From positions 1-64,000 of the forward strand of contig JADKIH010000026.1 in the NCBI GenBank assembly GCA_016721305.1: DNA of 64,000 nucleotides, in the 5' to 3' direction. This document shows, piece by piece, positions 36,722 to 44,303 of this stretch (its first letter is position 1; each line of letters opens with the position of its first letter). Below the pieces are notes generated by a model that was not told the DNA's origin, searched no databases, and worked only from the letters and a program-made list of their open reading frames with translations. The position numbers and the translations under genes are program-made. This DNA is from Bacteroidota bacterium (GTDB taxonomy: Bacteria; Bacteroidota; Bacteroidia; AKYH767-A; 2013-40CM-41-45).

Positions 36722-36968
36722 ACTAACACCGCATCTGAATAAGATCGCAACTCTGTATTTGAAAAACAATAAACGAAAAGTGGGGTGGCTGATGATAGAC
36801 AACTATATCCGCCATCAGGAACGCGATGACAGTATTATCTACTTCATAAGTGTGCAGAACGGAAAAAAAATGCTGAGCGAATTGGAAAGGCAAGACCATC
36901 AGGCACTGGAGCCATTCCGCGAAGAAATACCTCTCGAGCTGATTGAGCGAATACGAAGTTCGAAGTAA
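36702..36968 (+). CDS. hypothetical protein, 88 aa
   Basis: Unrecognised. Residues 1-20 form a helix (LDELTPHLNKIATLYLKNN), then strands KVGWLMIDNYIR and DDSIIYFISVQNG, and a C-terminal acidic helical part (LEPFREEIPLELIERIRSSK). It is soluble and has no signal peptide. It overlaps the upstream gene by 20 nt; ATG 36708 is an alternative start, and coupling by overlap is likely. It ends exactly where the converging tatA gene ends, with no gap and no visible terminator. Confidence 0.65.
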   Translation: MHMGLDELTPHLNKIATLYLKNNKRKVGWLMIDNYIRHQERDDSIIYFISVQNGKKMLSELERQDHQALEPFREEIPLELIERIRSSK

Positions 36969-37160
36969 TTACGCCTTCTTCTCTTCGTCTTTCTGTACTC
37001 CGTCTTTTGCGTCCTTGAATTCTTTAATTCCCTTGCCCAAACCGCGTGCTAAATCAGGTATGCGCTTGGCACCAAAAAGAAGGAGGATGATAACAAGAAC
37101 CAAAAAGATTTCTCCGCCACCAAGGCCGCCGAGGAATCCGAGTAATATTGATGAGATCAT
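36969..37160 (-). CDS. tatA: twin-arginine translocase subunit TatA/E
   Basis: Pore-forming subunit of the Tat system, which exports folded proteins. The 63-residue protein has a short N-terminal hydrophobic helix (EIFLVLVIILLLFGA), the hinge GAKRIPDLARGLGKGIKEFKDAK and an acidic, Lys-rich tail. I take ATG 37160 (MISSILLGF) because it gives the standard TatA length; an upstream ATG at 37181 would add MPIIPIK. A perfect -7 box TACCTTTG lies just upstream. It converges with the orphan gene pair without any gap. In related genomes a tatA gene often lies beside the EnvC/DUF4292 cluster, as here. Confidence 0.93.
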   Translation of the reverse strand: MISSILLGFLGGLGGGEIFLVLVIILLLFGAKRIPDLARGLGKGIKEFKDAKDGVQKDEEKKA

Positions 37161-37192
37161 TTTGATTGGTATTATTGGCATTGATACTGCGT

Positions 37193-37200
37193 CAAAGGTA
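37193..37200 (-). promoter_or_regulatory. -7 promoter box of tatA (TACCTTTG)
   Basis: Perfect TAnnTTTG on the minus strand, 32 nt before the chosen tatA start. Confidence 0.55.
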
Positions 37201-37302
37201 GAGAAAAGCACCGATTAAAGATACTTTTTTTAATATTCAAAAACCAACAAATGAGCGTATAAACAGGGTTTATACTGTCTTTTGTCGATTTTTATTTACT
37301 TT

Positions 37303-38619
37303 CTATCGTCGTGAAGCGATCCAGTTTTCCGGATCCATCTTATTACTGCCACGCCATATTTCGAGGTGCAATTCGGTCTTTCCGTCGTCTTCGCTGGTCT
37401 GAACCAGTCCGATAGGTTGCTTCGTAATCACCTTATCGCCGGCCTTTACATACACTTGTTCGAGATTCGAATAGAGCGTAAAGTATTCGCCATGCTGAAC
37501 CAGTACGGCGTATTTATCTACAACTAATAAGACGCGAAGAACCTTACCGTCGAAGATCGATCGGGCTTTGGCGCCTCGATTGGCATTGATGTCGATTCCG
37601 TTATTGTTCACCACCACATCTCGCCAAACAGGATGTGCATGTCGGCCGAACGAACTGCTAATCATTCCCTGTTCTACCGGCCAAGGCAAATGGCCACGAT
37701 TACTTTCGAAGTCGCTGCTCAGCTTAATTGATTCGGGTGTATTGGCAAGCACCGAGGATGAATTAGAGGCATCGATTTTCCGAGGACTGGCATTGGCCGT
37801 AGTGGTATTGTTCGAGCGTTTCTTGGAAGCAACGCGAGCCGACTCAATTTCGCGTCGAATGATATCTTCGATGCGGTTAGCCAGCACCTGTTCCTGACGC
37901 AATTTCTCACGCAACTCTCCGCGAAGTTTCTTCTCTTTCGACGTGAGATTATTGAGCATATTCACCTGCTCTTTCTTCTCATTGTCAAGCTGACGTTTTT
38001 CAATTTGCTGCGACGTGAGTAATTGCTTTTTGTCTTGCTGAATGTCGACAAGCTTTGCCTTCTTCCCGTTCAGCGTGTCTTGCATAACAGCAATCGACTC
38101 GCGCTGACGCATGCGATAATCGCTGAGAGCACGTAAGTATTTAATCCTTTTGAAAGCCTGATTAAAATTCGCCGATGAAAAGATGAACATGATTTTCGAA
38201 AACGACGACTGATTCTTGTAGGCGTAATACAGCATTTGTCCGTATTGAGCCTTGAGATCCGAAACCCGCTTGTTGAGCGAGTCGATATTATTGCTCACAT
38301 ATCCCAATTCCTGGTCGACGGCATGCAATTCGGTATGAATCGTCGAAATCAGTTCCTGGCGGTAGGTGATTTTCTTATTCAGCATCACCAGCTGATTGAT
38401 CGATGCCGACTTGCTTTTCTTCGTTTGATTAAGAAGCTGATTCGTCGTTTCAATCTCTTTATGAATCTGATTTTTCTTCTTCTCCAGATCCTTCTTAGAC
38501 TGCGCAAAAATCTGATTACCAACACTTAAAGCCATCCAAAACAAAACCACCAAAAAAAGCAAAACTGCTTTCCCCGGATGGAAATGCTTAAAAATAGAAG
38601 GCTTTCTGACCGAAAACAT
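37303..38619 (-). CDS. EnvC-like murein hydrolase activator (degenerate M23/LytM domain)
   Basis: A 438-residue exported protein: signal/anchor helix about 12-38, a long coiled coil (about 40-270, KKDLEKKKNQIHKEI onward, Lys/Gln/Glu-rich), a low-complexity linker, and a C-terminal LytM/M23 domain (about 310-435, LPWPVEQGMISSSFGRH...). In active M23 peptidases the metal ligands are HxxxD and HxH. Here the first motif is NNNGIDI, lacking the His, while HLEI stands for HxH, so the enzyme is probably inactive and acts like EnvC by activating amidases at division. The coiled-coil-plus-LytM layout supports this. On the same strand as the envelope cluster to its right, but separated from DUF4292 by the sigma-like gene. 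Confidence 0.88.
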   Translation of the reverse strand: MFSVRKPSIFKHFHPGKAVLLFLVVLFWMALSVGNQIFAQSKKDLEKKKNQIHKEIETTNQLLNQTKKSKSASINQLVMLNKKITYRQELISTIHTELHAVDQELGYVSNNIDSLNKRVSDLKAQYGQMLYYAYKNQSSFSKIMFIFSSANFNQAFKRIKYLRALSDYRMRQRESIAVMQDTLNGKKAKLVDIQQDKKQLLTSQQIEKRQLDNEKKEQVNMLNNLTSKEKKLRGELREKLRQEQVLANRIEDIIRREIESARVASKKRSNNTTTANASPRKIDASNSSSVLANTPESIKLSSDFESNRGHLPWPVEQGMISSSFGRHAHPVWRDVVVNNNGIDINANRGAKARSIFDGKVLRVLLVVDKYAVLVQHGEYFTLYSNLEQVYVKAGDKVITKQPIGLVQTSEDDGKTELHLEIWRGSNKMDPENWIASRR

Positions 38620-38679
38620 GGTATTCTGGTTAGTACGACGAGGTTATTTTTAACGGGCGGGGGTGGGGAAAGGTTGTGT

Positions 38680-38862
38680 GAGTTGGCAAATTATTTCTTA
38701 GTGTAATTAGTTGATTCGTTAATTAGTTGATTCGTTAATTTTCTCGTCTAAAGAAGCAAGTTCTATGATCTCAAGGAAGAATTTTGGCCGCAATGAAACA
38801 GGAAAGCAAAATGCTGTGTACGAATTAACTAAATAAAGTACCTTCGCCCCTCACAATCAAGT
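38680..38862. other. gap with TTAATTAGTTGATTCG repeats and sigma-gene promoter
   Basis: Direct repeats of TTAGTTGATTCGTTAA occur at about 38706-38738. The -7 box TACCTTCG is at 38839-38846. Nothing else recognised. Confidence 0.5.
38839..38846 (+). promoter_or_regulatory. -7 promoter box of the sigma-like gene (TACCTTCG)
   Basis: TAnnTTTG with a T-to-C change, identical to the pth box; 16 nt before the ATG. Confidence 0.45.
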
Positions 38863-39855
38863 ATGACTCCCGACTTCAGCAATTCCGATACTTTCCGAGG
38901 ACTTTATGGCCGTTATTATAACATGGTGTTGCAACTGGTGAAGTATAATCATGGTACGGAAGAAGAGGCGCTGGAGGTTATTCAGGAAGCGTTAATTCTT
39001 CTTTTTGAAAATGTGCGCGACGGGAAGTTTGGGAAGGATAATTCGGAAAAGACGTGGATCTATTCGTATGCCCGTAGTCAATGGCTGAAACGTCTTCGTA
39101 CTCGCGGGAAGGAAATTCACTTTCATGATGCGGAAGATTATGTCGAAGTAAAAGAGGAGTTTGACGAAGATGCGCGAAAAGAAATGCTTCGCTCAGATGA
39201 GTACATTAAAAAACTCGATAATAACTCGGCGAAGCTTTTAGTCGATACTTACTATAAACGAATCAATCCTTCGGCCGACAAAGTGATTACTTTTTCTGCT
39301 CTGGAGAGTCTGAAAAATATTGTCTTTGATAAAAATGAATCGACGCTTGGTCCGGATGATATTCGTTTGATCGATCTCTACCTCCGCTACGAATTAAGCG
39401 GTAAAGAATTAGCCGACTTTCAGAATCATGTAAAAGCGGATGATGCGTATGGTTCCAAAGTACGCGAATATGTGAAAGCTCTTTTTGCCATCGAAGCGAT
39501 GGGAAGAAGGGAAATAAGTTTATTACTTCGCAGCATTCATGCTGACTTATCGGCAGCCGACGGATTTGAGAAATACGATCCGCTTTTTGAATATGTTGTT
39601 AAAAAGCAAAAGTTGAGTCGGGGGTATACGCAGATTATTGTGTTGTTTTTGATTCTGGCAGGTGCTTCGACGTATATGTATTTGAATGGTTATTTTGTAA
39701 AAGCGAATCTTCCGAAAATTTTTAGAGCGAAGGATACTTCGAATGAAATTTTTAATGCGCCACAGGCGGTGTTTGATACTTTTCGGAATAGTAGGAATGA
39801 GATTGATAGTATTGTGGTGCGGCGTGATACGTTTGGGGTGACGTTAGGGAGGTAG
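38863..39855 (+). CDS. sigma-70-like (ECF) protein fused to an anti-sigma-like membrane domain
   Basis: A 330-residue protein. Residues about 11-82 match ECF sigma region 2 (FRGLYGRYYNMVLQLV, EEEALEVIQEALILLFEN, KTWIYSYARSQWLKRLR). Residues about 113-152 resemble a shortened region 4 (YIKKLDNNSAKLLVDTYY...FSALESLKNI) lacking a clear helix-turn-helix. Residues about 165-205 (DIRLIDLYLRYELSGKELADFQNHVKADDAY) resemble the N-terminus of anti-sigma factors of the FecR/zinc-finger-less kind. One transmembrane helix follows (about 256-273, TQIIVLFLILAGASTYMYL), then 57 residues outside. This suggests a membrane-tethered sigma factor carrying its own inhibitor, or a decayed sigma that now only senses. 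It lies against the orientation of the surrounding envelope cluster. Family assignment is mine from motifs; function is inference. Confidence 0.65.
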   Translation: MTPDFSNSDTFRGLYGRYYNMVLQLVKYNHGTEEEALEVIQEALILLFENVRDGKFGKDNSEKTWIYSYARSQWLKRLRTRGKEIHFHDAEDYVEVKEEFDEDARKEMLRSDEYIKKLDNNSAKLLVDTYYKRINPSADKVITFSALESLKNIVFDKNESTLGPDDIRLIDLYLRYELSGKELADFQNHVKADDAYGSKVREYVKALFAIEAMGRREISLLLRSIHADLSAADGFEKYDPLFEYVVKKQKLSRGYTQIIVLFLILAGASTYMYLNGYFVKANLPKIFRAKDTSNEIFNAPQAVFDTFRNSRNEIDSIVVRRDTFGVTLGR

Positions 39856-39859
39856 ATTG

Positions 39860-39977
39860 TTTCCCGGGGTTTTTTTGTTTCCCGCAGTATTTTTTGTTTC
39901 CCGCAGATAGCGCAGATTTCGCAGATTTCGCAGAAAACCTTGTGGTTATCTTGTGCCCTTGTGTTCTTGTGGTGAAA
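39860..39977. repeat. CGCAG-type plus CTTGTGG composite repeat
   Basis: TTGTTTCCC stutters three times (39858, 39878, 39894), then GCAGATAGCGCAGATTTCGCAGATTTCGCAG, then ACCTTGTGGTTATCTTGTG...TTCTTGTGGTG. Same two-part element as at 30.8 and 45.9 kb. Confidence 0.8.
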
Positions 39978-40025
39978 AAAAGCTGTGGAGAATTCCGAAG
40001 CCTTTTGGCTTTTGGTTTTGACTTG

Positions 40026-40889
40026 CTATTTTGGTTCGTACTTATCAGGAACGGAAAAGGCATCTGCAGTGAATCCAGATTAGTTGCGCGATTGTAATCG
40101 ATTTTCATAATCGTCGGGGCGGCCGAGGAGGAGATGGTTACTACCAGATTCGACGGGAAAGATAACCGCTTACATCGATGAAATTTTTGTACGATGCTTC
40201 TACCCAACGGTCGCGCTTGTTGTCGGTGATGCGGGATTTGGCGATACGGTAATTTCCGTCGATCCAGAAATCCTGTACTACTGCCACGTTCGGATCTTTT
40301 TCTTCGGCAGAGCGACGAGCCTGACGTTTGTTGAGCGAACTCAAAATCACATACGGCTCTTCTTCGTAAAGCGAACGCAATTTTTCATTCTTCAGATATT
40401 GAAAATAATTTCCGACAACGACGGCTTGAATCATATCGTAATTCACATTCGTCTTTAGCATGTCTTCAAAGTATCCGAAGTCGCGACGCATAACGGTTTT
40501 GTGAACGCGATCGAGAACGATGACACTGTCGCGGGTTACATAAAGTCGCGCTGCTTCGATACCAAGCAGCGGAGTGATTGAATCCAAATGGCAGTGTCGT
40601 ACTTAATGCGGAGATTAATATCAAAGCTCTTCGTATCGCCGGTTTTGTCGGTGTAATCGACGTTGGCTTTTGCGGAGAAATAATTGAAAAGAAATTCGTG
40701 CTTGATAACGCTGTCAAAAATCTGAATAACTTCTTCGCCTTTCAATTTTACCTGCGCAGAAGGCGACTCAACAATTTTCTTACTCGTTTTACACGAATAA
40801 AAAAATACGCTGAACAATAAAAAGAGTGCGGTGATAGAAAACGGAATTCCGGCACGCGAAGCACCAATGCTGGTAGTAGTCTTATTCAT
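40026..40889 (-). CDS. DUF4292 family lipoprotein, three frameshifts
   Basis: Reconstructed from three frames. The first (40889-40590) has a lipoprotein signal (LFLLFSVFFYSCKTSKK) and KANVDYTDKTGDTKSFDINLRIKYDTAIW. With one T added near 40581-40585 it continues ISITPLLGIEAARLYVTRDS... to YKNFIDVSGYL (about 40160). With one more base at 40158-40160 it continues FPSNLVVTISSSAAPTIMKIDYNRA..., and one more near 40048 gives P-D-K-Y-E-P-K and a TAG at 40026, the usual DUF4292 end. The family is a Bacteroidota outer-membrane-associated lipoprotein of unknown role, almost always next to an EnvC-like gene and a TPR lipoprotein, as here (11 nt from the TPR gene). Three lesions in 860 nt suggest local base-calling errors, or decay. 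Confidence 0.82.
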
Positions 40890-40899
40890 CCGGAATTAT

Positions 40900-42621
40900 T
40901 CAAAAATCTTTTTCTCCAGAATTTTCTTCTCTAAAATTCCGATCCGCCCTCACCTGCTGCTTTTGCTTTTGCCAGTATTCGAGCGCTTTCAAATTATCAC
41001 CCATTCTGAAGAGTACATCACCGTAATGCTCAAGAACGGTTGCACTGCTGTCGCTTCCGTTCGACAAAGCTTTTTCGATCCAGATTTTTGCGTCTGAATA
41101 TTTGCCTTGTTTGTACATAATCCATCCGTATGTATCCTGATAAGAAGCCGAAGTCGGTTCGAGCTCGTTCGATGAGCGCGACATACGTTCAGCTTTCTCC
41201 AGTTCTTCACCGCGAACAGATAAGTAGTATGCGTAGTTATTTAAAACAGTTGCGTCTTTTGGATTTATCTCGAGAGCTTTGTCGTAATTCTCATCGCTCT
41301 TCGGATAATTCTTCATTTCATTATAAGCATCACCCAGACTTGCGTAGAACTGACTTTCGAGGCCTTTGTTATCGACGACCATTTTTACACCGCTATTCAA
41401 TGTACTAACGGCATCAATATACTTTTTCAGCTGGATATAAGCCATTCCGGTAAAGAAGTAAGCACCCGGTTGATCAGGAAATAACGACATAGCCTCTTCG
41501 CCGTCAACTTTCAGCGTATCCCAATCTGACAATTGCGCATCAGTCAATAAAATTGAATAGTAAACGGAAAACTCTCTGGATCCTAACGAACGAGCCTTGC
41601 GGTATTCATCTCTTGCCTGAGCCGTCTTTTTATCTTTCGTAAGAAAGTCGGCATAAACGGCATGAGCATTAGGCTCACTCGGATGCGTTTCGGTAAGAAG
41701 CTTGCCCATTTCCAAAGCTTGCTCAAGCAATTCAGGGTGTAAGTCAACTAAAGAATAGTATGAACCGAGGATGCTGATCTTTGTATCGATATCAAGCTCC
41801 TTATTTGTGAAAGCTTTCTTAAGTTCGGCTACAGATTTTTCTTTTTCGCCCGTTGTACGATAGAAATCCGCGAGCGAAAGATGTACGTAAGGATTTTCAG
41901 GATCTACTTCGAGAATTTTATTGAATGTTTCGAGCGCTTTATCATTTTGTCCCATCGATTGATAAACTTCGGCCAGCATTCCGTATGCCTGCGCATCGGT
42001 GCGATCGAGTTCGATAAGCTTTTTTAACTCTTCAACTGCTTTGTCACTTTTGTTCAATCGCTGATAGATGCGCGACTTCTGCATTCCCACTTCGCGATTG
42101 GCGCCGATTTTAGCTTCGAGCTTGTCGTACACTTTAATAGCGTCGGCCGGTTTTTCAGCATACATCAATGCTGTTGCCCATTCATAGTAAAACTCCGTAC
42201 GATCAGGAAAATCATTTACCAATTGCTCGAGTACTTCGGCTGATTCAACATACTTTCTGTTTTTCTGAAGGATGTCGGAATAGCTGAGTGCATACCACGA
42301 ATTTTTCGTGTCGAGCTGGTAAGCAGTTTTTGCAAAGTACAATGCATCGGCATAACGCTTTTGCTCCGAATAAATATTAGCGAGCTCATAGTAAGAAGCC
42401 GCATTAGTCGGATCCTTACGAATCACTTCCGAAAAAAGTCCGGCTGCATTATCCAGATTACCCAGAATTTTTTCCTTGTTCGCATTAAAGAAAACATTCG
42501 TGACTTCCGCTTGCTGTACTTCCGTCAGTCCCGATTTTTTCGTGGACGACGATACACTCTTGCTGCCTTTACAGCCGGCTAAAAGAGCAGTTGCCAGGAT
42601 CAGATAATAGATTCTCTTCAT
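40900..42621 (-). CDS. TPR-repeat lipoprotein
   Basis: A 573-residue lipoprotein: signal with lipobox LATALLAGCKG (Cys 17), then about twelve tetratricopeptide repeats from residue 45 to 560, e.g. ASYYELANIYSEQKRYADALYFAKTAY, AQAYGMLAEVYQSMGQNDKALETFNKILEVDPEN and ATVLNNYAYYLSVRGEELEKAERM. Such proteins are scaffolds for envelope complexes. It lies between the nucleotidyltransferase and DUF4292 genes with short gaps (41 and 10 nt), so one operon is likely. In other Bacteroidota the same neighbours occur. Frame intact. Confidence 0.93.
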   Translation of the reverse strand: MKRIYYLILATALLAGCKGSKSVSSSTKKSGLTEVQQAEVTNVFFNANKEKILGNLDNAAGLFSEVIRKDPTNAASYYELANIYSEQKRYADALYFAKTAYQLDTKNSWYALSYSDILQKNRKYVESAEVLEQLVNDFPDRTEFYYEWATALMYAEKPADAIKVYDKLEAKIGANREVGMQKSRIYQRLNKSDKAVEELKKLIELDRTDAQAYGMLAEVYQSMGQNDKALETFNKILEVDPENPYVHLSLADFYRTTGEKEKSVAELKKAFTNKELDIDTKISILGSYYSLVDLHPELLEQALEMGKLLTETHPSEPNAHAVYADFLTKDKKTAQARDEYRKARSLGSREFSVYYSILLTDAQLSDWDTLKVDGEEAMSLFPDQPGAYFFTGMAYIQLKKYIDAVSTLNSGVKMVVDNKGLESQFYASLGDAYNEMKNYPKSDENYDKALEINPKDATVLNNYAYYLSVRGEELEKAERMSRSSNELEPTSASYQDTYGWIMYKQGKYSDAKIWIEKALSNGSDSSATVLEHYGDVLFRMGDNLKALEYWQKQKQQVRADRNFREENSGEKDF

Positions 42622-42662
42622 TCGTTTCGGGCTGATGCCGTTAAAATTATTTATACTTCAAT

Positions 42663-43646
42663 CTATTGATGCGTCGAGTAATCACTCAGACTTAACTGTT
42701 CAGGAGAATTCGAATAGTCGGCATAATTTCCGATCATCGAATTATCGATTACACTATTTTTTATTTTCGAATTTGTCTGAACGATTGAATTCGAAATTAC
42801 CGATGCTTCTACTTTACATCCTTCGCCCAAAGATACGTGCGGACCAACGATGCAATTTTTCAGAACAACGTTTTCACCGATAAAGCAAGGTTCGATGATG
42901 AGAGCATTTTCTTTCTTCACCGATTTTGCAATCATGGAAGTCGCGCTATTCATTTCGAGTACACGCTTATTCGTATAAACCGTAGCGTCTTTATTTCCGC
43001 AATCGAGCCACTCATCCACTTTACCCGGAACGAAACGCGTTCCTTTCGATTTCATATTTTCGAGAGCATTCGTCAATTGATACTCACCTTTTTCTTTGAT
43101 GTTGTTATCGATCAGATGCTGCATTTCCTTGCGCAGGTATTCACCATCTTTGAAATAGTAAATTCCGATAATCGCAAGATCCGAAACAAACTCTTGTGGT
43201 TTTTCAACGAAGTCGGTAATCACACCTTCACCATTTACTTTCACCACACCGAACATACGCGGATCTTCAATTTTATTTACCCAGATAACACCATCCTGTT
43301 TGTCGTCGATTTTAAAATCGGCGCGGAAAAGAGTATCAGCAAAAGCAACGATCACCTTGCCTTTTAACGCACTTTGAGCGCATAATATTGCATGAGCCGT
43401 ACCGAGAGGTTCATCCTGATAATGGATAGTACCTTTCGCGCCCAATTTTTCAGCAATGCCTACCAGTTGTTTTTCCACTTCTGCACCGAAATCACCGATT
43501 ACGAAAGCAATTTCTTCTACTTTTTCGGAGCAAACTTTAGTGATGTCTTCAACCAGCCACTGAACAATAGGTTTTCCTGCGACCGGAATTAAAGGTTTTG
43601 GTACTGTAAGCGTGTGCGGCCTCATGCGTTTTCCCATGCCGGCCAT
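42663..43646 (-). CDS. sugar-phosphate nucleotidyltransferase (5' end overwritten by a repeat)
   Basis: A 327-residue NDP-sugar pyrophosphorylase-like enzyme. The nucleotide-binding motif GMGKRMRPHTLTVPKPLIPVAGKP is at the very N-terminus; YQDEPLGTAHAI, FADTLF, VDEWLDCGNK follow. The C-terminus (about 245-310) has left-handed beta-helix hexapeptides (IEPCFIGENVVLKNCIVGPHVSLGEG). Relatives begin with five or six residues forming the first strand (x-I-I-x-P-M-A-G-M-G). Here only T-P precedes M-A-G-M-G, and the codons before are AACTTAC heptamers with no in-frame ATG, so the native start seems to have been replaced by the array. ATG 43646 may still serve. The product would activate a sugar for surface polysaccharide or lipoprotein glycan. 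Operon with dut, TPR and DUF4292 genes. Confidence 0.88.
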   Translation of the reverse strand: MAGMGKRMRPHTLTVPKPLIPVAGKPIVQWLVEDITKVCSEKVEEIAFVIGDFGAEVEKQLVGIAEKLGAKGTIHYQDEPLGTAHAILCAQSALKGKVIVAFADTLFRADFKIDDKQDGVIWVNKIEDPRMFGVVKVNGEGVITDFVEKPQEFVSDLAIIGIYYFKDGEYLRKEMQHLIDNNIKEKGEYQLTNALENMKSKGTRFVPGKVDEWLDCGNKDATVYTNKRVLEMNSATSMIAKSVKKENALIIEPCFIGENVVLKNCIVGPHVSLGEGCKVEASVISNSIVQTNSKIKNSVIDNSMIGNYADYSNSPEQLSLSDYSTHQ

Positions 43647-43649
43647 TGG

Positions 43650-43838
43650 TGTAAGTTGTAAGTTGACTTGGGGTTGGTAATTAGAAATTGGGAATTAGTA
43701 ATTAGTTTGGGTAAGTTGTAAGTAGTAAGTAGTAAGTAGTAAGTTGACTTGGGGGTGGGCGGTTGGGCTTATTGGGATGTTGGTTGTTTTTTGTCGTAAC
43801 CCGCAACCCGTAACTCGCAACTCGCAACTCGCAACCCG
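43650..43838. repeat. GTAAGTA and GCAACCC heptamer arrays filling the gap between dut and the nucleotidyltransferase gene
   Basis: GTAAGTT GTAAGTT at 43650-43664; GTAAGTT/GTAAGTA units at about 43711-43747; then six GCAACCC-type heptamers at about 43796-43838. The last ends 3 nt from the dut stop. AATTAGGAATTAG-like words lie between. Confidence 0.88.
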
Positions 43839-43840
43839 TC

Positions 43841-44273
43841 TCACTTCCCTGTGGACCCGAAACCGCCGGCACCTCTCTCGGTCTCGGCTAGTTCGGTTGT
43901 GATTTCCCAGGTAGCTTGAGCGTGTTGGGCGATGACTAGTTGGGCAATTCGTTCGCCGTCGTTCACAACGAATTCTTCGTTGGAAAGATTCACCAGGATG
44001 ACTTTTATTTCCACCGCGATAATCGGCGTCGACGGTACCGGGCGAGTTGAGCACGGTAATTCCTTTTTTGGCCGCCAGTCCGGAGCGTGGACGAACCTGC
44101 GCTTCGAAGCCAACGGGTATTTCCATGAACAAACCGGTTGGAATCATGGCTCGTTCGAGTGGTTTGAGAGTAATCGGTTGTTCGAGATATGCCCGGAGAT
44201 CCATTCCTGCTGCATGAGCAGTTTCGTAAGAAGGAAGCGGGTGATTTGATTTATTGATGATTCGAATTTTCAT
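43841..44273 (-). CDS. dut: deoxyuridine 5'-triphosphate nucleotidohydrolase (one-base insertion)
   Basis: Hydrolyses dUTP to dUMP, keeping uracil out of DNA and feeding thymidylate synthesis. All five trimeric dUTPase motifs can be read: AGMDLRA, RPRSGLA, GTVDADYRGEI, GERIAQLVI and the C-terminal ERGAGGFGSTGK. Motifs 1 to 3 are in one frame and 4 to 5 in another; removing one G of the GGTGGAA run (plus strand 44011-44013) joins them into a 143-144 residue protein, normal length. ATG 44273 (MKIRIINKS) is the start; TTG 44279 would add two residues. Essential in most bacteria, so a sequencing error is the likelier cause. The gene lies between the flippase and nucleotidyltransferase genes. Confidence 0.93.
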
Positions 44274-44303
44274 CGGCAAAAATTTAAGTCAATCCCGATA
44301 GTA

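Noticed and set aside
39752..40207. Independent 151-residue protein downstream of DUF4292
   Set aside because: Its conserved part is the C-terminus of DUF4292 displaced by a frameshift; the rest reads repeat DNA.
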